A DNA stretch of 39,805 nucleotides, taken from positions 1 to 39,805 of the forward strand of contig JAZSNH010000050.1 in the NCBI GenBank assembly GCA_045536305.1, written 5' to 3'. Numbering within the stretch: the first letter of the stretch is position 1; each line of letters opens with the position of its first letter. Source of the stretch: JAISGQ01 sp045536305 (GTDB lineage: Bacteria > Bacillota > Clostridia > Oscillospirales > Acutalibacteraceae). Position numbers and translations under genes: made by a program. This document shows, one piece after another, positions 7,443 to 16,839 of the stretch. The notes beneath the pieces are model-generated. The model saw only the letters and a program-made list of their open reading frames with translations. It searched no databases and was not told the origin of the DNA.

Positions 7443-9344
7443 ATGACAGTTCTCAGCGCCAATAACCTTGGTCTCTATTACGGCGCAAATATGATATTTG
7501 AAAATGTAACATTTTCTGTAGACGAAAAGGATCGTATCGCCTTAGTCGGCATCAACGGCTGCGGCAAAACCAGTCTTTTAAAGCTTATTACAGGCGAAAA
7601 TCTTCCCGATTCGGGCGATATATCCGTTAACAAGCTTGCCTCTCTCGGCTACATGGAACAGTTTACTCTCCTTGGCGGACGAAGTGTATATGACGAAGCA
7701 CTTACGGTATTTAAACCCCTGATGGAGCTTGATGCCGAGCTTTCTTCCGTAACAGCCAGACTCGCTTCAGGCGACACTTCTCCGGAGCTTATCGACAAGC
7801 AGCATTTTCTCACTGAGGAATATGAGAAAAAAGGCGGCCTTACCTTTGAAAATCGCACACGCGCGGCACTTATCGGACTGGGCTTTACCGAAAGCGATCT
7901 GAGCCGCGACATCGGAGAGCTGAGCGGCGGTCAGCGATCTAAAATACAATTATGCAAAATGCTTCTTTCCGGTGCAAGCCTTCTTCTCCTCGACGAGCCC
8001 ACAAACCATCTTGACATAAACGCGGTAGAATGGCTTGAAAGCTTTTTGCTTTCCTACAACGGTGCATATATTATTATCTCTCATGACAGATATTTCCTCG
8101 AAAAAGTAACAAACCGTACATTTGAGCTTGAAAACCACCATCTCACTTCATATAAAGGCGCATATTCAAGCTTTCTTAAACAGAAAGAAGAAAACCGCGA
8201 GATCGCATTGCGGCATTATGAAAACACCCAGCGTGAAATTCACCGTATAGAAGGAATTATCGAACAGCAGAAACGCTGGAATCAAGCGCATAATTACATT
8301 ACCATCGCAAGCAAACAAAAACAGATCGACCGAATAGCGGAAACTCTTGTTGGGGTTGACAATCTGCCGAGCAAGCTGAAATTCAATTTCAACACCAAGC
8401 CGACTATCACAAACAATATTCTTATTTGCGACCGTCTTACGGCAGGCTACGGCGAAAAAAAGATCTTTTCCGAGCTTAATCTTTCAATACACAAGGGCGA
8501 GCGAGTTTTTCTTTTAGGTCCGAACGGATGCGGAAAATCCACCCTTTTCAAGGTCCTTGTAGGCCAGCTTGCCGGCAAATACGGCAGTGTTACATACGGC
8601 CCAAATGTTGAATACGGTTATTACGAGCAGACTCAGGCTTCTCTCCACGACAACAAAACCGTTTTAAATGAGGTATGGGATGTATATCCAAGAATGACCG
8701 AAACCGAGATTCGTACCGCATTAGGCTCTTTTCTGTTTCGCGGTGAGGACGTATTTAAGCTTATCTCCAATCTGAGCGGCGGCGAAAAGGCTCGCATTTC
8801 CATTTTGAAGCTGATGCTTTCTCAGGCTAATTTTCTGCTTTTGGACGAGCCTACAAATCATCTTGACATAACCTCCCGTGAGGCTCTTGAAAACGCTATA
8901 GCAGATTATGAGGGTACTGTTTTTATCATTTCCCACGACAGATATTTTATAAATAAGCTTGCCGACAGGCTTTACTATATGGACGAAGGAAGGCTTACGG
9001 AATACAGCGGGAACTATGACTATTTCGAGCAGCGAAGACCCGACCGCCCCTCTGCTGCAGCTGCTGCGAAAACAGAAAGCACCAACGCCGCTGATTACCG
9101 CAGACGAAAGGAAGAAGCCTCCGCCGCACGTAAAAGGAAAACAAGTATCTCCCGAACAGAAGCAGCACTTGAGGAAATCGCCGAAAAAATTGCCGAACTC
9201 GAAAACCGTATTTCACAACCCGATGTAGCGGCAGATTATCAGCTTGTGCTCGAGATAACAAACGACCTCAATTCACTTAAGGAACACGAGGACGAGCTTT
9301 TCATCAAGCTTGACGAACTGTATTCGCAGGAGGCACAGAGCTGA
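7443..9344 (+). CDS. ABC-F family ATPase (ribosome-associated, Uup/YkpA-like)
   Basis: A 634-residue protein with two ABC ATPase domains and no membrane segments, typical of ABC-F factors that act at the ribosomal E site. Domain 1 has GINGCGKTS and LSGGQRSK followed by LLLLDEPTNHLD. Domain 2 has GPNGCGKST and LSGGEKAR followed by LLLDEPTNHLD. Between them is the charged P-site tRNA-interaction linker, and after domain 2 a C-terminal coiled-coil-like segment as in Uup. The start at 7443 is preferred over 7401 because GGGAG (7428-7432) is about 10 nt upstream. Translational coupling to mtaB is likely (1-bp gap). ABC-F proteins include antibiotic-resistance and housekeeping members; the sequence alone does not decide, but linkage to tRNA modification favours housekeeping. 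Confidence 0.93.
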   Translation: MTVLSANNLGLYYGANMIFENVTFSVDEKDRIALVGINGCGKTSLLKLITGENLPDSGDISVNKLASLGYMEQFTLLGGRSVYDEALTVFKPLMELDAELSSVTARLASGDTSPELIDKQHFLTEEYEKKGGLTFENRTRAALIGLGFTESDLSRDIGELSGGQRSKIQLCKMLLSGASLLLLDEPTNHLDINAVEWLESFLLSYNGAYIIISHDRYFLEKVTNRTFELENHHLTSYKGAYSSFLKQKEENREIALRHYENTQREIHRIEGIIEQQKRWNQAHNYITIASKQKQIDRIAETLVGVDNLPSKLKFNFNTKPTITNNILICDRLTAGYGEKKIFSELNLSIHKGERVFLLGPNGCGKSTLFKVLVGQLAGKYGSVTYGPNVEYGYYEQTQASLHDNKTVLNEVWDVYPRMTETEIRTALGSFLFRGEDVFKLISNLSGGEKARISILKLMLSQANFLLLDEPTNHLDITSREALENAIADYEGTVFIISHDRYFINKLADRLYYMDEGRLTEYSGNYDYFEQRRPDRPSAAAAAKTESTNAADYRRRKEEASAARKRKTSISRTEAALEEIAEKIAELENRISQPDVAADYQLVLEITNDLNSLKEHEDELFIKLDELYSQEAQS

Positions 9345-9345
9345 T

Positions 9346-10626
9346 ATGAAATTTAAAATACTCACTCTTGGCTGCAAGGTCAATCAATACGATTCCCAGT
9401 CAATGAGCGAACTGCTGTGTCTTTATGGACACAGGCTCTGCGAAAGGGACGAAAAAGCTGACCTTTTTATTGTAAACACCTGTACAGTTACCGCTGAAAG
9501 CGATAAAAAAAATCGTCAGCTTATACATAAGCTGAGACGCGAAAATCCGGATGCTATTCTTGTTGTAACCGGCTGCATGACTCAGGCCGCACCCGAAACA
9601 GCCGAAAAGCTCACGGATGCCGATATCATAATCGGCAATTCCAATCGCGATGCTATCCCATCACTTATCTCCGATTTTTTACAGCGGCATCAGCAAATTG
9701 TGTGCATAGAACCCCATACCGCCGAATACCGCGAAGCCTGCAAAATTGCCGCATTCGGAGAACGTACGAGAGCTATGATAAAAATCGAGGACGGCTGCGA
9801 CAACTATTGCTCTTACTGCATGATTCCCTATGCGAGAGGCCCTGTTCGAAGCAGACCTCTTGACAGTATAAAGGCGGAGATCGCTGCTTTGTCACCCGAT
9901 TACTGTGAGGTCGTGCTTGTCGGTATAAATCTTTCCGCCTACGGAAGAGACATCGGCCTGACTCTTTTTGATGCTGTTAATGCCGCCGCATCGGATCCGA
10001 AAATCAAAAGAGTCCGTTTAGGCTCTATTGAACCCGATCTCCTTTCGGACGAAACCCTTGAGCTTCTTGCATCGACAAAGGAATTCTGCCCTCATTTTCA
10101 CCTTTCTCTGCAAAGTGGCTGCGACGAAACACTTTCTCGCATGAACAGAAAATATGACACCTCATTTTACAGAGATATTGTCCGCAGAATCAGAAATAAA
10201 TTTGACAATCCTTCCATTACAACCGATATCATGGTAGGTTTTCCGGGCGAAACCGATGAAGAATTTGGAAAATCGCTCCGTTTTGTCTCAGAGATCGGAT
10301 TTGCCAAAGCCCATGTATTTGCTTATTCACGCAGACCCGGCACCAAAGCCGATAAATTTGACGGTCAGCTTACAAGCGCCGTGAAATCCGCGCGCAGTGC
10401 TAAAATGATATCCGCAGCGAATGAAACCGCCAACGCATTCAGATACTCTCAGATTGGCAGAACCTGCAGCTTTGTTCCCGAAACTGAGGTCGATCCCGGT
10501 GTTTATGACGGTTATACCGAAAACTATACACAGGTTCGCGTTGCAATGAAAAAAACAACCGCTGACCCTGTCAAAATTAAAATCACTGATGTTTCAAGCG
10601 ATTACTGTATCGGTGTATTGATCTGA
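9346..10626 (+). CDS. mtaB: tRNA (N6-threonylcarbamoyladenosine37-C2) methylthiotransferase MtaB
   Basis: A 427-residue radical-SAM methylthiotransferase that converts t6A37 to ms2t6A37 in ANN-decoding tRNAs. The N-terminal UPF0004 domain starts with TLGCKVNQYDSQS and supplies cysteines C10, C46 and C77 for one 4Fe-4S cluster. The radical-SAM motif CDNYCSYC supplies C151, C155 and C158 for the second. A TRAM-like domain closes the protein. The GCKVNQYxS signature distinguishes MtaB from MiaB (GCQMN). The start at 9346 lies one base after the ABC-F stop, with AGGAGG at 9328-9333. Confidence 0.94.
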   Translation: MKFKILTLGCKVNQYDSQSMSELLCLYGHRLCERDEKADLFIVNTCTVTAESDKKNRQLIHKLRRENPDAILVVTGCMTQAAPETAEKLTDADIIIGNSNRDAIPSLISDFLQRHQQIVCIEPHTAEYREACKIAAFGERTRAMIKIEDGCDNYCSYCMIPYARGPVRSRPLDSIKAEIAALSPDYCEVVLVGINLSAYGRDIGLTLFDAVNAAASDPKIKRVRLGSIEPDLLSDETLELLASTKEFCPHFHLSLQSGCDETLSRMNRKYDTSFYRDIVRRIRNKFDNPSITTDIMVGFPGETDEEFGKSLRFVSEIGFAKAHVFAYSRRPGTKADKFDGQLTSAVKSARSAKMISAANETANAFRYSQIGRTCSFVPETEVDPGVYDGYTENYTQVRVAMKKTTADPVKIKITDVSSDYCIGVLI

Positions 10627-10654
10627 TACTTCTAAATTTTCGGAGGTAAATATT

Positions 10655-12580
10655 ATGATTTTTTGGAAAAAAGAGCTTCTGGAGCTTACAAATTCCGATA
10701 AAACACTAAAAGATGCCTACAGAATAATGTGTTCTTATTTTTCAGATGAGATCTTTTCGGAGAAAACCGTCAACGGCAGAACCGAGCGCATGACCTATTC
10801 TCAGTTCTTTGACAAGGTTGAGGGCACTGCCGCCGCCATTGACAAGCTTTTTTCCAATAAGCGCGGCGGTTTTATTGCCATCAGAATGGATAATTCGCCT
10901 GAATGGGTAGCTGCATTTTACGGATCCTTAAAGTCAGGCTTTAAGCCTTTGCTTCTCAACATCAGACTCGATAGCTCAAGCCTTGATTACGCCATAAAGT
11001 CCGTTGATGCTGTTGCTGTTATAAGCGACGAGGCGAACTACTGTGAAGGAGATGTGCTTTACTCAACTCTCGAAATTGGCGGAAAAACAGACAACGATCA
11101 CTGGGAAAACGAGATCGCGCTTATGTCTTCGGGCACTACAGGTCAGCCTAAGATCATCGTTTACGACGGTAAAGCAATATGTTCTCAGATTCTTCTGTCC
11201 GGTGATATAGTTGAGCAGAATCGTGATATTACATATAACCGTAAGCTCGAAATAAGGCTTATTGCTTTTCTTCCCTTCTACCACATATTCGGACTTATGG
11301 CTATTCTGCTTTGGTTTGTATTCTTTGGAAGAACACTTATTTTCCTTCAGAGATATGATTCCGAATCTATACGCTTCGCATGTAAATACAATAAAGCCAC
11401 TCACTTTTTTGCGGTTCCTCTTGTTTGGAACACTGTCGCAGCTTCTGTTTTTGCCGAGGCAAAAAAGACCGATCAACTTAAAAAGCTCAACGGAGCCGTT
11501 AAGCTTTCAAATAAGCTTCAGAACCTTTTCCCAAGCTTTGGCGGCTTTGTCGCAAGGAGCATTCTATTTAAATCTGTCCGTGAAAAAGCACTTGGCACAT
11601 CTCTTAAATTTTGTATAAGCGGCGGCGGTTTTTTAAGGGATGATGCCCTTGAGCTTCTTACCGGTCTCGGATACACAATGCACGTAGGCTACGGTATGAC
11701 AGAGGCCGGAATTTGCTCGGTCGATATGTCGCGCCGTGCAGGAAAGCTTCTCGACAACACAGTCGGAAAGCCCTTCCCCACCGTACAGCAGGCTGTTTCC
11801 TCTGACGGTATGCTCTATATTACAGGCGACACTCTCTATACCGCCGAAATAAAGGACGGCGTCCGCATTGAGCGTGACAGCAGCAGCCCCTTCTGCACAA
11901 ATGATATGTTCGAGGTACTGCCGGACGGACGCTGGAAGATCATCGGACGCAAGGATGATATTATAATCGGCTCCTCAGGCGAAAACATCTCTCCAGATGC
12001 CGTGGAACAGCTTATCTCCCTGCCTGTTCCCTACTGTGTCATCGGACGTGAACAGCCCGACGGCACGCAAAAACCAATTCTTATTATATGCTTAAACGAA
12101 AAGCAGAGCGAATATGAAAAGCTGAGCATTCTTGTTTCTGCTTACAACGCACTCGATCGTATACCCTCTGCAATACGCCCCGCAGCAATATTTACCACAG
12201 ATTCGGAAATTCCGACTATCCTTGGAAAGCCGAAAAGAAATGTGCTCAAGCTTCAGATAGCGGACGGCACGGTCGAACTTGCACCTGCGCCGAGGCCGCA
12301 GGCTGAGGTCGTTGAAAAAAGCCTCGATTCAGCAACAAAAGAAACATGCTCTCAGATACGCATGCTTTTTGCGGAGGAGCTGCATATAGATGCCGATACT
12401 GTCAGTGATACCACTCATTTTATTTATGACTGCGGCGGAGACAGCATGACCTATTACAATCTTATATCTAAAATATCCGATAAATTTGATGTCACTCTTA
12501 CTTTTGATGCCGATTCTCCTCTGATGACCCCAATGGACATCACTGCTCGTATTATTTCACTCAAGAGTAATGACAAATAA
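10655..12580 (+). CDS. AMP-forming acyl-activating enzyme fused to a carrier protein domain
   Basis: A 641-residue ANL-superfamily enzyme that adenylates a carboxylic acid. It has the ATP-binding loop SSGTTGQPK (158-166), FYHIFG (208-213), GYGMTEAG (345-352), the hinge motif GRKDDIIIGSSGENI (431-445) and a likely catalytic lysine in GKPKRN (524-529). After a Pro/Ala linker (about 541-552) comes an acyl-carrier domain with the phosphopantetheine site GGDSM (594-598, Ser597). The enzyme therefore probably loads a fatty acid onto its own carrier domain. A perfect SD (CGGAGGT) precedes it, and two acyltransferases and an LRAT-type protein follow immediately, pointing to acyl transfer into a lipid. 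The substrate is unknown; an amino-acid substrate (NRPS-like) is the main alternative. Confidence 0.88.
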   Translation: MIFWKKELLELTNSDKTLKDAYRIMCSYFSDEIFSEKTVNGRTERMTYSQFFDKVEGTAAAIDKLFSNKRGGFIAIRMDNSPEWVAAFYGSLKSGFKPLLLNIRLDSSSLDYAIKSVDAVAVISDEANYCEGDVLYSTLEIGGKTDNDHWENEIALMSSGTTGQPKIIVYDGKAICSQILLSGDIVEQNRDITYNRKLEIRLIAFLPFYHIFGLMAILLWFVFFGRTLIFLQRYDSESIRFACKYNKATHFFAVPLVWNTVAASVFAEAKKTDQLKKLNGAVKLSNKLQNLFPSFGGFVARSILFKSVREKALGTSLKFCISGGGFLRDDALELLTGLGYTMHVGYGMTEAGICSVDMSRRAGKLLDNTVGKPFPTVQQAVSSDGMLYITGDTLYTAEIKDGVRIERDSSSPFCTNDMFEVLPDGRWKIIGRKDDIIIGSSGENISPDAVEQLISLPVPYCVIGREQPDGTQKPILIICLNEKQSEYEKLSILVSAYNALDRIPSAIRPAAIFTTDSEIPTILGKPKRNVLKLQIADGTVELAPAPRPQAEVVEKSLDSATKETCSQIRMLFAEELHIDADTVSDTTHFIYDCGGDSMTYYNLISKISDKFDVTLTFDADSPLMTPMDITARIISLKSNDK

Positions 12581-12592
12581 GGTGGAACAAAA

Positions 12593-13234
12593 ATGAAAGC
12601 GATTTTCCGCGCATTTTGTAAAATTACGGGTTTTCTTTCCGTATGGCTGTATTTTATGCCTAAAATTTACCACGAAAACCAAAAAAAGAAGCGCTCAACC
12701 TTTACATTCAGCGGCCCTGCGGTCATTATTACAAATCATAAGAATTACCTCGATTTCATGCTAATGATCTATCTTTTTCTCTTTAAGCATTTTCGCTGTG
12801 TGGTAGGAAAGACAATGTATGAATGCAATCCGTTTCTGACCTTTTTTCTCAAGGCTTTTGATGCCATAAAGGTAGACAGATTCTCTTTCGACATGGAATT
12901 TTTCTATGAAGCCTTAAAAGAGCTTGAAAACGACGGACTTGTACTTATCTTCCCCGAAGGAGAATTTTCTCTTGAGGGTAAGATCAAGCCATTTAAGGAA
13001 ACTGCGGCAATGCTCGCTCTGCAGGCAGATGTTCCTGTACTGCCTATTTATCATTCCTACAATTACGGACTGTTCAGCAGAACAAAGGTATGTGTCGGTG
13101 AAACGATCGACCTCAAGCAGTACTGCAGCACTCCTAATCCGTCAGCGGATGAATTGAAATCTCTGAGCAAAATTCTCGAAAACAAGGTGATAGAGCTTCG
13201 TTCCATCTGCGAGAAGAAGGAGAAAACAAAATGA
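12593..13234 (+). CDS. PlsC/LPLAT-family acyltransferase (first copy)
   Basis: A 213-residue membrane-associated acyltransferase. The catalytic NHX4D motif is NHKNYLD (48-54), and the acceptor-site motif is FPEGEFS (120-126) instead of the usual FPEGTRS. It is expected to move an acyl group from a carrier or CoA to a lysolipid, classically position 2 of lysophosphatidate. It begins 12 bp after the carrier-fused ligase and overlaps the next acyltransferase by 4 bp (ATGA), so the genes are translationally coupled. The altered acceptor motif suggests a non-standard acceptor. Confidence 0.88.
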   Translation: MKAIFRAFCKITGFLSVWLYFMPKIYHENQKKKRSTFTFSGPAVIITNHKNYLDFMLMIYLFLFKHFRCVVGKTMYECNPFLTFFLKAFDAIKVDRFSFDMEFFYEALKELENDGLVLIFPEGEFSLEGKIKPFKETAAMLALQADVPVLPIYHSYNYGLFSRTKVCVGETIDLKQYCSTPNPSADELKSLSKILENKVIELRSICEKKEKTK

Positions 13235-13980
13235 AAAAGAAAAGAACCCATTCATTCTTTTTTTATCGTGTTCAGGACATTGCAATTGCATTAAACTGGA
13301 TCGGCGTACGATTTGCATGGAGGCCTAAGATCAGATATTCAAAAGATGCAAAAAAGAGCAGGATCATCAGAAAAAAAGCTATAATAGTTTGTAATCATAC
13401 AAGCTTTGCCGACCCGCCCTGTATATGCGGTACGTTTCCTTTCAGACGTATTTTTGTTGTTACCGCAAAGGAAATGTTTAAAAAGCCGTTCGAAAAACCG
13501 CTTGAAATGCTTGGCTGTGTTAAAATCGACCGTGATATTGTTGATACGGCCTGTATACGACACTGTCTCGATCTGCTGCAGGACGAGAAGATCGTCGCTA
13601 TTTTTCCTGAGGGAAAAATAAACCTTGACGACAAGCTTGCCGATTTCAAATCAGGCGCAGTTCTTCTTGCCGCCCTGTCAGGCGCACAGATCATACCTGT
13701 TTATAACCTTGGAAATTACAAGCGCCGTCAGCGCGTCCAGATAATGATCGGCAAAACAACAAGCTTTGAAGAGCTTGGAGGCGGCCCTGTAACAAAAGAA
13801 CGTATCGATGAGCTTACTGACAAGCTCAAGGAAAAAATCGATGCGCTGCGTACAGAACTTTGCTCTGTAATTTCACCTGAAAATATTGCTGCAGCCGAAG
13901 AATGCAGATTAAACAAAATTGCAAAGCTGTCTGCCGATCATGCTGCAGTTGAGGAGGCAAATACAGATGGACAAGCTTAA
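13231..13980 (+). CDS. PlsC/LPLAT-family acyltransferase (second copy)
   Basis: A 249-residue acyltransferase with NHTSFAD (55-61) as catalytic motif and FPEGKIN (125-131) as acceptor motif. The Arg of the canonical FPEGTRS is again missing. It is longer than its neighbour and has a basic N-terminus. AAGGAG (13217-13222) sits 8 nt before the ATG. The two copies are divergent, so they probably have separate acyl positions or acceptors rather than being a recent duplication. The gene overlaps the following LRAT-type gene by 14 bp. Confidence 0.88.
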   Translation: MKKKRTHSFFFYRVQDIAIALNWIGVRFAWRPKIRYSKDAKKSRIIRKKAIIVCNHTSFADPPCICGTFPFRRIFVVTAKEMFKKPFEKPLEMLGCVKIDRDIVDTACIRHCLDLLQDEKIVAIFPEGKINLDDKLADFKSGAVLLAALSGAQIIPVYNLGNYKRRQRVQIMIGKTTSFEELGGGPVTKERIDELTDKLKEKIDALRTELCSVISPENIAAAEECRLNKIAKLSADHAAVEEANTDGQA

Positions 13981-14383
13981 AATCTTACGTTCTATAAATG
14001 AAAAATGGGACTACACCGAGCCATTTCCCGGAGCTCAGATACGTGCTGCACGCCCCTCCTATTATCATCATGGAATATATATAGGCGATGATAAGGTCAT
14101 TCATTTCGGAGAAGGCAACAGCGATACCGACATTCAGAATGCCGAAGCGAACACTGTTCATATCTCTGACCTTTCCGAGTTTTTATGCGGTGCATTTCCT
14201 GAGGTTCGAAGCTATTCTATTAAGGAAAAGCTTATTTTAAGAAAAAGCACCGCTATTGTTGCAGAAGCAAAAAAAATGCTCGGCAGCAAGGGTTACAATC
14301 TTATAACCAACAACTGCGAGCATTTTTCAAATCTTTGCGCTTTCGGTGTAAAGTATTCAAAATCAGATAAATTTACCGATTGA
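13967..14383 (+). CDS. LRAT/NC-domain protein (papain-like acyltransferase or phospholipase fold)
   Basis: A 138-residue protein matching the lecithin:retinol acyltransferase-like (NC) domain, a circularly permuted NlpC/P60 fold. The catalytic pattern is present: His35 in YHHGIYIG, His46 in VIHFGEG and Cys117 in NNCEHF, with spacings close to mammalian PLAAT/HRASLS phospholipases. The start at 13967 is chosen because GAGGAGG lies at 13951-13957, inside the end of the upstream gene. As last gene of the lipid cassette it could deacylate or transacylate phospholipids through a Cys-acyl intermediate. A peptidase or amidase role is less likely from context. Confidence 0.8.
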   Translation: MDKLKILRSINEKWDYTEPFPGAQIRAARPSYYHHGIYIGDDKVIHFGEGNSDTDIQNAEANTVHISDLSEFLCGAFPEVRSYSIKEKLILRKSTAIVAEAKKMLGSKGYNLITNNCEHFSNLCAFGVKYSKSDKFTD

Positions 14384-14416
14384 AAAAACGCCCCATTAAA
14401 AATGGGGCGTTTTTTT
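14383..14416. terminator. Bidirectional rho-independent terminator
   Basis: CGCCCCATT (14389-14397), loop AAA and AATGGGGCG (14401-14409), with A-run before and T-run after. It serves the rightward lipid operon and the leftward clp gene. Confidence 0.92.
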
Positions 14417-14436
14417 GTACTTATTCTATTTCCCTT

Positions 14437-16806
14437 TTATTCGCATTCGATAATGACATTGCCGTCCTTTGCATCTACGGTAATAACAGGCGGCAGCTTT
14501 TCCATGCGGTCGATTATCATCTTTGCAATCTCATCCTCAACCTCGCGGCGTATAAGATTTCTGAGATCTCGTGCAGCGCTCTTTCCGTCAAGAGATTTTT
14601 CCGCAAGACATTCGACCGCCGCATCAGTTATTACGAGCTTAACTCCGCGTTCGGCAAGCGATGGGACATATTCGTCCAGCATAAGTCTTGAAATTTCAAT
14701 AAAATGCTCCTTTTCAAGGGGATTGAAAACAACCACCTCATCGACTCGGGCAAGAAATTCAGGGCGTAGGAATTCAGACAATGCCTTCAACGCTTTTTCC
14801 TTTGATGCTTCTTTTTCTGTTTTTCCGAAGCCTATGGCAGATTCCTTATTTTCACTGCCTGCATTGGAGGTCATGATTATTACAGTATTTTCAAAGTTTA
14901 CCGTTCTTCCCTGCGCGTCGTTTATCTTGCCTTCGTCAAGGATCTGCAGCAAAATATTGAGTACATCGGGATGTGCCTTTTCAATCTCATCAAAAAGCAG
15001 AACCGCATACGGCTTTCTGCGTACTTTTTCCGTGAGCTGACCGGCTTCGTCATAGCCGACATAGCCCGGAGGCGAGCCGATTATTTTGCTGACCGAATGC
15101 TTTTCCATAAACTCACTCATATCGAGTCTTATCATTGTCTCGGGTGAATCAAAAAGCTCTGCGGAAAGTACCTTGACAAGCTCTGTCTTTCCCACACCCG
15201 TAGGACCGACAAAAATAAATGATGAGGGTCTTCGGCGAGGACTTATCTGAACACGGTTTCTTCTGATCGCTGCCGATACTGCAGAAATCGCATCATCTTG
15301 ACCCTTTATTTTTGCTTTTAGTGCATTTTCAAGGCTTGAAAGCTTTGAAAATTCCGATTCCTGAACTCTCATGGCATTTATGCCGGTCCAAAGCTCAATG
15401 ACATGTGCAAAGTCATATTCTGTCACAGGGAAGTTCATCACAATAGGCTCAAGCCTCTTAAGCTCTTCCTCTATCTGATTTACTTCCATCTGAACCTTGT
15501 AGTATTGCTCAAAATCCGGCTGATCAACACCGTCTGTCATTTCATTTTTCTGTTCGTTAAGCTTTTTAAGCCTCAAGCACAGGGAATCATAATGTGCAAG
15601 CTCTTTGTTTCTGAGCGCGGCACAGCTGCACGCTTCGTCGAGCAGATCTATGGCCTTGTCCGGCAAAAATCTGTCGGTTATATATCTTTCAGACAGTCTG
15701 ACCGCCTTAACGATCAGATCGTCAGGTACGATAACTCTGTGATGCTTTTCGTAATATTCCTTGATTCCGCGAAGCACTGCGACGGCATCATCGACCGACG
15801 GCTCTGCAACGGTTATCGGCTGGAATCGCCTCTCAAGAGCGGTATCCTTTTCGATGTGCTTTCTGTACTCTGTAAATGTGGTCGCACCTATCACCTGCAG
15901 TTCACCTCTTGAAAGAGCAGGCTTTAAGATGTTTGCGGCATTCATTGAACCTTCCGCATCTCCTGTTCCCACAAGATTATGCACCTCGTCGATAAAAAGG
16001 ATTATGTTCCCCACAGACTTCACTTCATCGATAAGTCCCTTTATTCTGCTTTCAAACTGACCTCTGAATTGTGTTCCTGCCACAAGTGCGGTCAGATCCA
16101 TCATGTGAACCTCTTTGTTTGCCAGAACAAACGGCACCTCTCCTGCCGCTATTTTAAGTGCCAGGCCCTCAACTATTGCGGTCTTGCCAACGCCCGGTTC
16201 ACCGATCAGGCAGGGATTGTTTTTTGTTCTTCGACTGAGTATCTGGATCATACGCTCGATCTCACGATCTCTGCCGATTACTCTGTCAAGCTTTCCTTCC
16301 GCTGCCTTTTTAGTCAGATTTGTGCAGTAACCGTCAAGGAATGTTCGCTTTTTTGCTTTAGGTGCTTTTTTTCCTCGCTTTTTGTTTTTCTTTTCGTCCG
16401 AGTATGCGGCACCGCCCATCTCAAAGCTGCCGCCGAATATGCTCAAAGGATGAGCCGACTCGGATTCATCATCTTCCCTGGCATCGGGTATTTCACCGTT
16501 ATTTGTATCCGATACGGCAAGCGCATCCTCTTCATCATCAAAATCGTCCTCTTCGTTGTCTTCCATATTGCCGAAAAGTCCGGGGAACGGCAATTCTCCG
16601 CTTTCTGCCATTTCCGCAACGTGATTTTCCATTTCTTCTATCTGCTCCTCGGACATTCCGAGCTGTCTGATAAGTGCATCTACCTGAGGAATCTTAAGCT
16701 CCCTTGCACAGGTCATGCATAAGCCTTCGCTTTTAGCTTCATCACCGGCAAAGCCTGAGGATAAAAAAACAACAGCCTGTCGTTTTTTGCATCTTGAACA
16801 AAGCAT
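14437..16806 (-). CDS. ClpE-like Clp ATPase (zinc finger plus two AAA+ modules)
   Basis: A 789-residue HSP100 unfoldase. The N-terminus is a CxxC...CxxC zinc finger (C3, C6, C30, C33), the hallmark of ClpE, in place of the ClpC N-domain. A long acidic stretch (about 79-118) and a Lys-rich segment (about 138-154) follow. AAA1 has Walker A GEPGVGKT (202-209) and FIDEVHNL. A short coiled coil lies around 405-455. AAA2 has GPTGVGKT (534-541), pore loop GYVGYDE and FDEIEKAHPDVL. An AIGFG loop (657-661) is the expected ClpP-docking tripeptide, so it likely feeds proteins into ClpP. The SD AAGGAGA precedes the ATG. No convincing CtsR operator was seen upstream. It could equally be labelled a ClpC/ClpE hybrid. 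Confidence 0.9.
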   Translation of the reverse strand: MLCSRCKKRQAVVFLSSGFAGDEAKSEGLCMTCARELKIPQVDALIRQLGMSEEQIEEMENHVAEMAESGELPFPGLFGNMEDNEEDDFDDEEDALAVSDTNNGEIPDAREDDESESAHPLSIFGGSFEMGGAAYSDEKKNKKRGKKAPKAKKRTFLDGYCTNLTKKAAEGKLDRVIGRDREIERMIQILSRRTKNNPCLIGEPGVGKTAIVEGLALKIAAGEVPFVLANKEVHMMDLTALVAGTQFRGQFESRIKGLIDEVKSVGNIILFIDEVHNLVGTGDAEGSMNAANILKPALSRGELQVIGATTFTEYRKHIEKDTALERRFQPITVAEPSVDDAVAVLRGIKEYYEKHHRVIVPDDLIVKAVRLSERYITDRFLPDKAIDLLDEACSCAALRNKELAHYDSLCLRLKKLNEQKNEMTDGVDQPDFEQYYKVQMEVNQIEEELKRLEPIVMNFPVTEYDFAHVIELWTGINAMRVQESEFSKLSSLENALKAKIKGQDDAISAVSAAIRRNRVQISPRRRPSSFIFVGPTGVGKTELVKVLSAELFDSPETMIRLDMSEFMEKHSVSKIIGSPPGYVGYDEAGQLTEKVRRKPYAVLLFDEIEKAHPDVLNILLQILDEGKINDAQGRTVNFENTVIIMTSNAGSENKESAIGFGKTEKEASKEKALKALSEFLRPEFLARVDEVVVFNPLEKEHFIEISRLMLDEYVPSLAERGVKLVITDAAVECLAEKSLDGKSAARDLRNLIRREVEDEIAKMIIDRMEKLPPVITVDAKDGNVIIECE

Positions 16807-16839
16807 ACTGTTCTCCTTTTCAAAAAATAAAATAAGTAT

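Noticed and set aside
14402..16722. Several plus-strand ORFs of 99-247 codons opposite the clpE-like gene
   Set aside because: They are antisense to conserved AAA+ motifs, and their start contexts are poor.
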